NCBI GenBank assembly: GCA_024919175.1
Contig: CP103804.1
Location: 2,046,001-2,110,000, forward strand
Reading direction: 5' to 3'
DNA: 64,000 nucleotides
DNA from: Clostridioides difficile
GTDB taxonomy: Bacteria; Bacillota; Clostridia; Peptostreptococcales; Peptostreptococcaceae
Both the position numbers and the translations under genes were made by a program. Below are positions 28,315-36,676 of the stretch, one piece after another (position 1 is the stretch's first letter; each line of letters opens with the position of its first letter). The notes below the pieces were generated by a model. It searched no databases. It was not told where the DNA came from and saw only the letters and a program-made list of their open reading frames with translations.

Positions 28315-29016
28315 CTAGTTAATATCATCTACAATTGAATCTAATGCCGCTTGTGTTGCATGTATTAGAGTTGTATCAAGTAATGGAACAGAAGTGTCGT
28401 TTTGTTGAATTAGAAGACCTATTTCTGTACATCCTAAGATAACGCCTTCTGCTCCCTGGTTAACAAGTTTATCTATAATAGATAAAAAAGATTTTTTAGA
28501 GGATTCAGATACAATTCCTAAACAAAGCTCATTGAATATAGTGCGATTTACTACTTCACGTTCTTCTTCACTTGGTATTAAAACCTCAATTCCGTTGTTT
28601 ATAATTATATTTTTATAAAAATCTTGTTCCATTGTATACTTAGTACCTAATAAAGCTACCTTTTTGATTTTCTTTTCTTTTAAGTCATTAGCAGTTACAT
28701 TTGCGATGTGTAAAAGCGGAATAGATATATTTTGTTGAATTTTATGTGCAACTTTATGCATAGTATTAGTACATATAACAATAAAATTTGCTCCTGCATC
28801 TTGTAAATTAATTGCAGCATCAGATAAGATTTTGGCACTTTTTTCCCAATTTCCACTAGATTGACATTCTTCAATTTCTTGAAAATCTACACTATAAAGT
28901 ATACATTTAGAAGAGTGTAATCCTCCCAATTTTTCTTTAATTACTGTATTTATAACTTGATAATATGTAATAGTACTTTCCCAACTCATTCCCCCAATTA
29001 AACCTATAGTCTTCAT
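28315..29016 (-). CDS. Aspartate/glutamate racemase family enzyme
   Basis: A 233-residue PLP-independent racemase. It begins MKTIGLIGGMSWESTITYY, typical of aspartate racemases. It has both catalytic cysteines, in VICTNTMH (first half) and LGCTEIGLL (second half). I chose ATG at 29016 because AAAGGTGA lies six bases upstream; a GTG at 29025 is inside that site. It is divergent from a MocR-type regulator, which probably controls it. The amino acid racemised is likely aspartate, but other substrates are known in the family. Confidence 0.85.
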   Translation of the reverse strand: MKTIGLIGGMSWESTITYYQVINTVIKEKLGGLHSSKCILYSVDFQEIEECQSSGNWEKSAKILSDAAINLQDAGANFIVICTNTMHKVAHKIQQNISIPLLHIANVTANDLKEKKIKKVALLGTKYTMEQDFYKNIIINNGIEVLIPSEEEREVVNRTIFNELCLGIVSESSKKSFLSIIDKLVNQGAEGVILGCTEIGLLIQQNDTSVPLLDTTLIHATQAALDSIVDDIN

Positions 29017-29142
29017 ATTAATCACCTTTTCATTATGTTTATTTTGTAATAGCTATTTACAAATACAAGTATAGCATCTAAAATATAAGCATACAATGAT
29101 AAAATTGTATGGAGGACAATTATCTTTAAAAGGAGTAATTAT

Positions 29143-30546
29143 ATGCCAATAAATTCACTTGAAAATTATCCAATGACATGGAAACCAAAATTAAACAATC
29201 GAAAGCCACCAATATATAAGACTTTAGCAATGTTATTAGAAGAGGATATTGGAAAAGGAAATTTAAATCCTGGAGATAAATTACCTCCACAACGAGAATT
29301 GGCAGATTTTCTTGATTTAAATTTAAGTACAATAACACGAGCGTTTAAACTTTGTGAAGAAAAAGGATTAATATGTGCAAAAGTAGGAAAAGGAACTTTT
29401 ATTTCTTCTGATGTAAATGTAAGTAATACTTTGCTTTATCAAACAGAATCAAAAGATATAATTGAACTTGGTACAGTACATCCTCCTTATGAACAAAATA
29501 CATACATTATCGACTTTATTAAAAATGTACTAAGACAGCCAGAAATGGAAAAATTTCTTCAATATATGTCTCCATCAGGTACACATATGCAAAAGAAATC
29601 AATTGCAAAATGGTTAGAAAGAAACAATATATATACTAAAGAAGAAAATGTACTTTTATCTACAGGTGGACAAAATGCTATATGTGCAACTTTGTTAGGA
29701 TTATTTAAAGCTGGAGATAGAATTGCAACAGATTCATTGAGTTTTTCTGGAATCAAGTCAATAGCTAAAATGATAGGTATTCAATTAGTTCCAATTCCCC
29801 AAGAGAATAATGAAATGTCAATCGAGTCTCTTGAAAATTATTGTAAAAATGAAAATATAAAAGGCATATATATCATGCCAGATTATCATAATCCAACAAC
29901 ATATTCTATGTCTAACCTATCACGTAAGAAAATAGCAGAGATAGCAAAAAAGTACAATATAATAATTATTGAAGATGCTATAAATAGTATTTTTAAACCT
30001 GATTTGCAAACTCCAGTATTTTCTTTAGCTAGTAATAATACTATATATATTTTTAGTACATCTAAATTTATCTGTGCTGGCCTTAGAGTAGCATTTGTAG
30101 TTGCTCCAAAATGTTATATAGAAAGTCTAGAGAATGCATTATATAATATGAATCTGATGGTTTCTCCATTTAATGCAGAAATAGTACATCGTTTACTATA
30201 TTCTCCTATTATAAATAAGATTATTGAAGAAAGAAAAGATGAAATTATAAAAAGAAATGAAGCTGCTGATAGGATTTTATCTGATTATAATTTAATTGGT
30301 GATAAAAATTGTAGTTTTCGTTGGCTGATTCTTCCAGAGGAATGGGATGGAAAATCATTTGAGATATGTGCAAAAAATTTAGGTGTTCAGGTATATTGTG
30401 CTGAACGTTTTTCAGTTGGCAATTCTATTGTGCCAAAAGCTGTTCGTATTTGTGTAACAGCCCCAAAAGATGTAGAAGAATTAGAAAAAGGGCTGAATAT
30501 AATAAAGTCACTTCTTAAAAATCAGAGCGATTTTCCTATAATTTAA
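29143..30546 (+). CDS. MocR/PdxR-like GntR regulator with aminotransferase-like domain
   Basis: Residues ~20-95 form a GntR winged helix (LPPQRELADFLDLNLSTITRAFKL). Residues ~110-460 are a class I aminotransferase-like PLP domain, with the cofactor lysine expected in FSTSKFICAGLRV and the motif MPDYHNPTTYSMS. Such proteins sense amino acids or PLP. The gene is divergent from the racemase with a ~125-base shared promoter region, so it most likely regulates the racemase in response to an amino acid. The AAAAGGAG site fits the ATG. Confidence 0.9.
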   Translation: MPINSLENYPMTWKPKLNNRKPPIYKTLAMLLEEDIGKGNLNPGDKLPPQRELADFLDLNLSTITRAFKLCEEKGLICAKVGKGTFISSDVNVSNTLLYQTESKDIIELGTVHPPYEQNTYIIDFIKNVLRQPEMEKFLQYMSPSGTHMQKKSIAKWLERNNIYTKEENVLLSTGGQNAICATLLGLFKAGDRIATDSLSFSGIKSIAKMIGIQLVPIPQENNEMSIESLENYCKNENIKGIYIMPDYHNPTTYSMSNLSRKKIAEIAKKYNIIIIEDAINSIFKPDLQTPVFSLASNNTIYIFSTSKFICAGLRVAFVVAPKCYIESLENALYNMNLMVSPFNAEIVHRLLYSPIINKIIEERKDEIIKRNEAADRILSDYNLIGDKNCSFRWLILPEEWDGKSFEICAKNLGVQVYCAERFSVGNSIVPKAVRICVTAPKDVEELEKGLNIIKSLLKNQSDFPII

Positions 30547-30560
30547 TTAAATAAATAAAA

Positions 30561-30600
30561 ATGCGGAGAAATTTATTATAATAAACCTCCGCTTTTATTA
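30561..30600 (+). terminator. Terminator of the MocR gene
   Basis: GCGGAG (30563-30568) pairs with CTCCGC (30587-30592), with inner AATTTATTATAATAAA pairing, and is followed by TTTTATTATTT. Confidence 0.8.
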
Positions 30601-30872
30601 TTTAATGAAATACTTTACTTTCTATTAAAATTTTAACTTTAATCATCTTGAAAATATAATCGTTTTATGGTAAAATAATTCTTAAAAATAGAAATAATTA
30701 ATCATTTGTTAAAAAAAATGCATAATAAATTGTAATTTATTGACGATAGTGGGAAAATATTCATAAATGTATAAAATAACAGAAAAAATGCAAAAATAAA
30801 ATCAATTTCATATGTTATAAAATCTATATGGCAAAATTAAATTTGCCTATCAGAATGATATAAACACATCAG

Positions 30873-30928
30873 AAAGGAGGATGCTATCAATAATGGAAAT
30901 TAATTAATTTTGGTAGCTAAAAATTATG
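30873..30928 (+). promoter_or_regulatory. Unusual translation start region of eam: strong SD, hairpin, then start codon
   Basis: AAAGGAGG (30873-30880) is too far (45 bases) from the ATG at 30926 for normal use. Between them GCTATCAA (30883-30890) can pair with TTGGTAGC (30910-30917), with one G-T pair. Folding would leave about ten bases between SD and ATG. An alternative is a four-codon leader peptide from ATG 30893 to TAA 30907. The rest of the gap from 30601 is AT-rich. It holds a TTGACG hexamer at 30740 but no clear -10 at standard spacing. Confidence 0.55.
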
Positions 30929-32194
30929 AATGAACAAACTAGAATATCCTTAGAGAGAGCTGCTGAACTAAAATCAAAAATTGATGATTATATTCAGGCT
31001 AGGAAAACAATTAACAGAGGTCTTGAAAAAGAAGAAGAGATAAATAAACGAAAACAAAAGATATTAAGCATATTAAATGGAACAGAAGAAGACTGGAATA
31101 ATTACAAATGGCAATTATCAAATAGAATTACAGATGTAGATACTTTATCAAAGATTATCAATCTAACTAAAAAAGAAAAAGAATATATAAAAGAAGTTGG
31201 AACTCAATTTAGATGGGCAATATCTCCATATTATCTGAGTTTGATAGACCCAGATGATATATGTGACCCTATAAAATTACTTTCTATACCAACACATATA
31301 GAGTTGGAAGATGAACAAGATGATTTAGACCCCATGGGAGAAGAGTATACAAATCCAGCTGGATGTATAACTAGAAGATATCCAGATAGATTAATAATAA
31401 ATGTAACAAATGAATGTGCTATGTATTGTAGACATTGCCAAAGAAGAAGAAATATTGGTCAACAAGATTCTCATAAGTCAAAAGCTGTTATACAAGAATC
31501 TATAGATTATATTAGAGAAAATGAAGAAATAAGAGATGTATTAGTAACGGGTGGAGATGCTCTTACATTAAAAGATGATTATTTGGAATGGATTCTTAGT
31601 CAACTTAAAGAAATACCACATGTTGATTATGTTAGATTAGGAACTAGAACTCTTGTTACAATGCCACAAAGAGTTACAGATGATTTTTGTAATATGCTAA
31701 AAAAATATCATCCTATATATATAAATACACACTTTAATCATCCAATGGAAATAACTAAAGAATCTAAAGAGGCATGTGAAAAATTAGCAAATGCAGGTGT
31801 ACCATTAGGAAATCAAGCTGTGTTATTAAATGGCATAAATAATGATAAATTTGTAATGAGATGTTTAAATCAAGAATTACTTAAAATAAGAGTAAAACCA
31901 TACTATATATTCCAAAGCAAACATGTAAAAGGAACAAAACATTTCAATACATCAGTAGATGATGGTCTTGAAATAATGGAATATCTAAGAGGATATACAT
32001 CAGGAATGGCAATACCAACATATATAGTTAATGCTCCAAAAGGAGGCGGTAAGACTCCATTACTTCCACAATACCTTGTATCAAAAGGAACAGATTATGT
32101 TATGCTTAGAACATGGGAGGGAAAAGTTATAAAAATGGAAGATGAGCCAGCTGTAGATATAAAGAAACTTATAAAAGAGCAAGCACAGGATTAA
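30926..32194 (+). CDS. eam: Glutamate 2,3-aminomutase (radical SAM, PLP)
   Basis: This radical SAM enzyme converts L-glutamate to beta-glutamate. The cluster motif is Cys164-x3-Cys168-x2-Cys171 in CAMYCRHC, then a TIM-barrel domain with GGDALTL. The PLP-binding region lies after residue 310. In lysine 2,3-aminomutase two Asp residues bind the substrate's side-chain amine; here these positions are Lys332 (in FQSKHV) and Asn369 (in VNAPKGGGK), the known discriminators for glutamate. Length is 422. Beta-glutamate often serves as an osmolyte. The start lacks an SD at normal spacing; see the hairpin just upstream. Confidence 0.93.
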   Translation: MNEQTRISLERAAELKSKIDDYIQARKTINRGLEKEEEINKRKQKILSILNGTEEDWNNYKWQLSNRITDVDTLSKIINLTKKEKEYIKEVGTQFRWAISPYYLSLIDPDDICDPIKLLSIPTHIELEDEQDDLDPMGEEYTNPAGCITRRYPDRLIINVTNECAMYCRHCQRRRNIGQQDSHKSKAVIQESIDYIRENEEIRDVLVTGGDALTLKDDYLEWILSQLKEIPHVDYVRLGTRTLVTMPQRVTDDFCNMLKKYHPIYINTHFNHPMEITKESKEACEKLANAGVPLGNQAVLLNGINNDKFVMRCLNQELLKIRVKPYYIFQSKHVKGTKHFNTSVDDGLEIMEYLRGYTSGMAIPTYIVNAPKGGGKTPLLPQYLVSKGTDYVMLRTWEGKVIKMEDEPAVDIKKLIKEQAQD

Positions 32195-32237
32195 TAAAAT
32201 ATTTAAATATAGAAAAAGAAACAACTTTAAAATAAAA

Positions 32238-32281
32238 ATAAAATGGATGCTAAATTTATATCAATTTGCATCCATTTTTAT
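32238..32281. terminator. Bidirectional terminator
   Basis: AAAATGGATGC pairs with GCATCCATTTTT between convergent genes; both strands have T-runs. Confidence 0.85.
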
Positions 32282-32295
32282 ATTAGTTATTTATT

Positions 32296-32652
32296 TTATT
32301 TATTATTCTGCTGTTGATTAACCAATTCAAGGTATCCACTTGGATGGAAGTAATATATCTCAGAAGTATTTTCATTTACAAAGTAACCAATGTCACCATC
32401 TGCATCTGGTAAAAATACATATCCATTAAGATTTTTAGCTTTTAATGCTTCAAAATCGCTAGCATTTCCTTGATATATGTAATCAACTTTATTGTTGTAT
32501 TTTACTAAAAGTTCTTTGGCTTGTTCTTGAGTCAATTTAGTATTTTGACTTACAGAAACATTCTTTTGAGAATCAGCATAAGAAGATTCATTTACTGGTG
32601 CAGTTAATAACAAACAAGATAAAACTAATAAAGATATAAGTGCTTTTTTCAT
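32296..32652 (-). CDS. Small secreted protein of unknown function
   Basis: The 118-residue product has a Sec signal peptide (MKKALISLLVLSCLLLTAPV, cleavage probably near residue 26). A mature domain of about 90 residues follows, with an early helix TQEQAKELLVKYNN and a C-terminal strand-rich part containing GYVFLPDADGDIGYFVNE. No cysteines remain after cleavage. A GAGGG site precedes the ATG. I do not recognise the family. Confidence 0.6.
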   Translation of the reverse strand: MKKALISLLVLSCLLLTAPVNESSYADSQKNVSVSQNTKLTQEQAKELLVKYNNKVDYIYQGNASDFEALKAKNLNGYVFLPDADGDIGYFVNENTSEIYYFHPSGYLELVNQQQNNK

Positions 32653-32754
32653 ACTAAAACCCTCTTTCGTAATTAATTATATAAGATATTTATTACTTAA
32701 TAATATTATATGTTTTCTATAATTAAATATTACCATTAAAGAGGATAATATTAC

Positions 32755-32795
32755 AGTTACACAGCTGTAACTTTTGATTACAAAATCGTAATCAA
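32755..32795. terminator. Two adjacent palindromes downstream of the AI-2E gene
   Basis: AGTTACA-CAGC-TGTAACT (32755-32772) and TTGATTAC-AAAATC-GTAATCAA (32774-32795) lie side by side between two genes that both read leftward. They could be a terminator for the AI-2E gene, though the T-run is poor. They could equally be operators for the secreted-protein gene. Confidence 0.5.
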
Positions 32796-32804
32796 ATTGT
32801 ATTT

Positions 32805-33899
32805 TTATTCCATTTGTATTTTGTCGTGTCTATGATTAACAAACTCACAAAAGTATATTTTTATGACACCCATAACAGGAGCTGATAGAATCATACCAGG
32901 TATTCCAAAAAAACCTCCACCAACAGTAACTGCTAGTATTGTAAAAAATGGGCTAAGTCCTAGTTGTCCACCTACAATTTTTGGTTCTATAAATGCAACT
33001 TCTACTTGTTGAATTATTATTAAGTAAATTAAGCAAGTTAATGCAGTTGTTGGATTGTAGAATAAGTTGATTACTACAACTGGTGTCATACCTATTACTG
33101 GACCAAAATATGGAACCATATTCATAATACCCATCAATGTACCAAACAATAGTGCATATTCAGACTTTAAAAAGTATAGACCAATTCCAGAAAGTACTCC
33201 AACCACAAATGAATCTAAAATTTTACCTGTAAAGTATTTCCCAATGTTTAAATTTAAGCTTTGACACAATTCTATTATAAAGTCTCCATATTTTTTACCT
33301 AAAGAAATATAAACAATCTTTTTTGTAAATTCTAAGAATTTTTCTTTTTCTAATAATATATAGAAACAAATTATAAAACCTAAAACAAATTGTACTATAA
33401 ATTTTCCAACAGAGAAGGTAGTACTAAATATTCCTCCAAGTGAACCAATAAGTAAACTACTAAATTTAGGCATTACACTCATAATTTTATCGCCATATTC
33501 TTTTAATGTATTAGGATCTACTGATTGTAAGCTTTTTCCTAAATCAAATAAGAATTGTTCTGTCTTGTCTATATACATAGGAACCTGAGTTACTAAATCA
33601 GCCAGACTATTTACTATTGATGGAACTGTAAATAGTATAAAAGATATTAGTATAACTATTAGAACACCATAAGTAAGAAGCAAAGAATATATCCTTTTAA
33701 AATTAAGTTTATTTTCCAAAAACTTTACTAGTGGATTAAATACATATGCTAATACGAATGCTATTATAAATGGAGTTAGTAACGACATCAGCAAACTTAT
33801 TACTCCAAAAAAATATTTGTAATTATCAATAACTTTAATCAAAATATATGAAATAACTACAGTAAGTATAATATTTAAATAAATTTTTTTATCTTGCAA
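32805..33899 (-). CDS. AI-2E family transporter
   Basis: The 364-residue polytopic protein has the UPF0118 layout: paired N-terminal helices, a central soluble stretch (~95-170), then the conserved FIEPKIVGGQLGLSPFFTIL region and terminal helices. I chose the TTG at 33899 (protein begins with QDKKIYLN after the initiator) because GAAAGG lies ten bases upstream; an in-frame TTG at 33956 has no site. The substrate is unknown; family members export autoinducer-like or ionic compounds. It differs from the YtvI-like gene at 4.4 kb. Confidence 0.8.
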   Translation of the reverse strand: MQDKKIYLNIILTVVISYILIKVIDNYKYFFGVISLLMSLLTPFIIAFVLAYVFNPLVKFLENKLNFKRIYSLLLTYGVLIVILISFILFTVPSIVNSLADLVTQVPMYIDKTEQFLFDLGKSLQSVDPNTLKEYGDKIMSVMPKFSSLLIGSLGGIFSTTFSVGKFIVQFVLGFIICFYILLEKEKFLEFTKKIVYISLGKKYGDFIIELCQSLNLNIGKYFTGKILDSFVVGVLSGIGLYFLKSEYALLFGTLMGIMNMVPYFGPVIGMTPVVVINLFYNPTTALTCLIYLIIIQQVEVAFIEPKIVGGQLGLSPFFTILAVTVGGGFFGIPGMILSAPVMGVIKIYFCEFVNHRHDKIQME

Positions 33900-34102
33900 A
33901 ATAACACAACCTTTCTTATATTTATTAAGTTTAGATTTACTTAAATTTAAAATCAAGTTAATATTTATAGCTTATTATACAATAAAAAGTAGTATTAATA
34001 TAGTATGATTAATATTAAATTTGACAAGTGTACAATATTTTGTAAGTTTTATCTAAATAGTATTTTTATTTTCTTAAATTTGCATATTACAAATAGAAAC
34101 AG

Positions 34103-34801
34103 TTATAATTTGCTTCTAATTTTCTGTACATTTCTATTTATATAGTGCCTTCCAATATATTTATATAAAAGACTTTTACACCATCCTATTTTTTGGCTAT
34201 ATTTATTGAAAAAATTATCTGGAGTATCAAAGATTCCCAAATCATCAATTATTCCTTCCTTTTGAATAAATGTATTGTTTAGATTCCAAGATATTTGAGG
34301 ATTCTGCAAATCCTTAGTGGCAATGCCCCATCCTAAAAACAGGCCTTGACAGTTATTGTATTTTTGTTGAATACTTGTAAGATAGTTTTTGTCTAAAATA
34401 AGACCTTCTAATTGATACCATTGTTTTTCATAGTATACTTCTATCCATGTGTGAATGATTTCTGTAGGAGTAATTTTATCAAGAATTCCTAAAAGTTCTA
34501 ATTGAACTCTTTTGTCTAAAGTAAAACCATGAATCCTACATGGAATGTCAACTCCTCTTAAAAGTGCCATAGCAAGTATAGTTTTTGTATTGCATTGCCC
34601 ATATCCATCTTGTAATATTTTACTTGCAGGAATATTGTCACTTGCATTGAAACCAAATTTGATGTCATCTCTAATAAAGTTATAAATTTGTTTGATTTTA
34701 TTAAAATTATCTACTTGACTCCATTTATTTTTGTTAATAAGTTCTTGAATATTTTTTGAACTAAAGTCTAATAATGTACTTTCTGATAAATATCTTTTCA
34801 T
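34103..34801 (-). CDS. Transglutaminase-like (cysteine protease fold) protein
   Basis: The 232-residue protein has a transglutaminase-like core with probable catalytic Cys70 in GYGQCNTKT, His117 in IIHTWIEVYY, and an acidic residue soon after. There is no signal peptide. Such proteins cut or crosslink amides, but the substrate here is unknown. A transposable element ends within the ~50 bases upstream, and no good ribosome site lies before the ATG. The native promoter or leader may therefore have been displaced and the gene may be poorly expressed. Confidence 0.72.
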   Translation of the reverse strand: MKRYLSESTLLDFSSKNIQELINKNKWSQVDNFNKIKQIYNFIRDDIKFGFNASDNIPASKILQDGYGQCNTKTILAMALLRGVDIPCRIHGFTLDKRVQLELLGILDKITPTEIIHTWIEVYYEKQWYQLEGLILDKNYLTSIQQKYNNCQGLFLGWGIATKDLQNPQISWNLNNTFIQKEGIIDDLGIFDTPDNFFNKYSQKIGWCKSLLYKYIGRHYINRNVQKIRSKL

Positions 34802-34810
34802 AAAATGTAA

Positions 34811-34989
34811 TTCTGCTACTCAAAATATGGTCAAACATATCCATATCGAGATTTTTCCTTCTTCATTGAACCTCGCCTTGCCTAAGCTACTACGATTTGG
34901 TATAGTTCTCCAAAGGCTTAAATTCCGAAGTTAGCCCTCCGTACATATATAAGTGCTTTTAAGCCACGTGTGGGCGAATTACTTTATAT
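34811..34989 (-). ncRNA. Candidate omega-RNA / right-end region of the TnpB element
   Basis: The ~180 bases after the tnpB stop are less AT-rich than their surroundings and rich in short pairings. Examples on the minus strand are GGCT...AGCC around AACTTCGGAATTTA, and GCCCACACGTGGC. This is the place where TnpB elements encode the guide-carrying omega-RNA, which usually also overlaps the 3' end of tnpB. The exact 3' end, and so the guide, cannot be fixed by eye. A likely region is after GATATGGATATG near 34850. Confidence 0.5.
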
Positions 34990-36159
34990 TTAAGCTATCT
35001 TATATTTTTTAGCATTTTTAAGATTAATACTTGCATTTAAATCTCTATCAATAGATAAACCACAACTACATTTATAAATTCTATCTTTAAGTTTTAAATC
35101 CTTATTAATCTCTCCACACTGGCTACAAGTCTTTGATGATGGATAAAATCTATCAACAATTCTAAGTTCTATATTATTTTGCTTACACTTAGACATTAGT
35201 TTAGTTTTGAACTCAAAGAACTTCTGACTTGCTATAGCTTTTGATAAATGCTTATTTTTCATCAAATTAGAAACTGCTAAATCTTCAATAGTTATATAGC
35301 TTGGTTTTTGCTTTATAATCGAAGATACAGTTTTATTAATATAATCAGTTCTTATATTAACTAATCTTTGATGGAGTTTTTGTACTTTGACTACTTGTTT
35401 TTGAATATTTTGACGAGTAGCTCTCCATTCTTCTATCTTATTCTTTATTTTTAAACTTTCATATTTTCTTGAAAGTTTTCTTTGTTCTCTTTTTAACTTC
35501 TTCTCAACTTTCTTAACTGTAGAAGTTTTATTTATATTTTTAAACTTCTTTTTATTTGAACATATTGCAAAATCTTTAATTCCTAAGTCAATACCTATTC
35601 CTTCATTAGTACATTTAGATACTCGAATATCATCTTCCTCAACTAATATAGATGCATAGTATCTATTAGATTTTTGACTTACTGTACCACTTTTAACTAT
35701 TGAATTTGTTGTTATATATCCAAATTCTTTTAATCTTACCCAACCAAGAGTAGGTATTTTAACTCTATGTCTTTCAATAGTCCAATCAGTCTTATTATTC
35801 TTAGGGAAATATGCTTTTACATCTTGGTTTTTCTTTTTCTTGAACTTAGGAAAGCCTTTAGCACCTTTAAAAAAGTCTTTAAAGGCTTTATATCCATTCA
35901 TAATAGCTTGTTTGGTAGCTTTAGAAGATACTTCTTTAATCCATTTCATATCTTGATTATTAGGTATATATTCATTATTTAGCCATTTAGAAAAATCAAT
36001 TCCACTGATAAACTTTCCTTCTCTTTCATAAAGTTCTTTATTATGAGCAATATAGAAGTTGTATATAAACCTTGATACACCAATAGTTTTGTGTATTTTA
36101 GATTTTTGTTCATCAGTGGGGTTAATCTCTATCTTGTATGCTCTTTTCAACATCTTCAT
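34990..36159 (-). CDS. tnpB: TnpB, RNA-guided nuclease of IS607/IS605 elements
   Basis: The 389-residue protein is full length. It has the N-terminal helical/HTH region, the RuvC-like nuclease residues Asp191 in GIDLGIKDF, Glu292 in TIEDLAVSNLM and an Asp in SIDRDLNAS (371/373), and the zinc finger Cys345, 348, 364, 366. All catalytic positions look intact. TnpB proteins use an omega-RNA to cut DNA at the vacated site. It overlaps the end of the broken tnpA by 38 bases. With tnpA dead, the nuclease could persist as an orphan. Confidence 0.92.
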   Translation of the reverse strand: MKMLKRAYKIEINPTDEQKSKIHKTIGVSRFIYNFYIAHNKELYEREGKFISGIDFSKWLNNEYIPNNQDMKWIKEVSSKATKQAIMNGYKAFKDFFKGAKGFPKFKKKKNQDVKAYFPKNNKTDWTIERHRVKIPTLGWVRLKEFGYITTNSIVKSGTVSQKSNRYYASILVEEDDIRVSKCTNEGIGIDLGIKDFAICSNKKKFKNINKTSTVKKVEKKLKREQRKLSRKYESLKIKNKIEEWRATRQNIQKQVVKVQKLHQRLVNIRTDYINKTVSSIIKQKPSYITIEDLAVSNLMKNKHLSKAIASQKFFEFKTKLMSKCKQNNIELRIVDRFYPSSKTCSQCGEINKDLKLKDRIYKCSCGLSIDRDLNASINLKNAKKYKIA

Positions 36160-36616
36160 CCTCTCTAATCTTTTTCTTGTATTTTCTTAATCCATATATG
36201 CGACAACTAAAAATATGAAGTATTGATATTATATCTTGAACTAATTCTTCTTGAGGTGAAAGACTTTCATTATTTACAACTATAATCTCTACATTGAATT
36301 TAGTTAAAAATCTTTCAAACCAATCATATCCAAAACGAATAAATCTATCTTTATGAGTTATTATAATTGTACTTACTTCATTAGTCATACAACTATCAAT
36401 AAGTTTATTCTATTTTTTGCGATTATAATTTAACCCACTTCCATAATCCTCAATGACTTCATCTACTATTATTCCTTTAAAATTAGCATATTGTCTAAGA
36501 AATTCAACTTGATTTTTTAAATCATCTTTTTGATTAGAGGTTGAAACCCTTGTATAAATAACTATTTTTCTATTATCTGTTTCTTTATGTATTCCTGTAT
36601 ACTCTAGATTATGATA
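36122..36616 (-). pseudogene. tnpA: IS607-type serine recombinase tnpA, broken
   Basis: In one frame the minus strand reads GIHKETDNRK, then IVIYTRVSTSNQKDDLKNQV with the catalytic serine, then FLRQYANFKG and EDYGSGLNYNRKK. A TAG stop follows at 36410-36412, then NKLIDSC and TNEVSTIIITHKDRFIRFG to the end. The codon is most simply a TGG tryptophan changed to TAG. Before GIHKE further stops occur, so the N-terminal MerR-like domain is absent. The 267-base open part after the stop is not a gene by itself. Confidence 0.88.
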
Positions 36617-36676
36617 CTATATTTGATTATATTTTTATTTTCTAATTATAACTCCTTTATTTAGTGTAACTATATT

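Larger units (their letters stand above)
34811..36660 (-). mobile_element. Decayed IS607-type (possibly IStron-derived) insertion element
   Basis: The element contains a serine-recombinase tnpA pseudogene, an intact tnpB overlapping it, and the structured right end. The left end is missing: tnpA has lost its MerR-like DNA-binding domain. Only ~60 bases separate it from the AraC gene, leaving no room for the group I intron found in complete C. difficile IStrons. IS607 elements have no inverted repeats, so exact edges are not defined. Confidence 0.65.

Noticed and set aside
30926..32194. Lysine 2,3-aminomutase
   Set aside because: The two substrate-binding Asp residues are Lys332 and Asn369, the glutamate-specific pattern.
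36122..36388. An 88-residue resolvase-like gene
   Set aside because: The same frame continues upstream through one stop codon into recombinase sequence, so it is the tail of the broken tnpA.
36617..36676. A group I intron or IStron left end before tnpA
   Set aside because: Only about 60 AT-rich bases separate tnpA from the AraC gene, far too short, and no intron core is seen.
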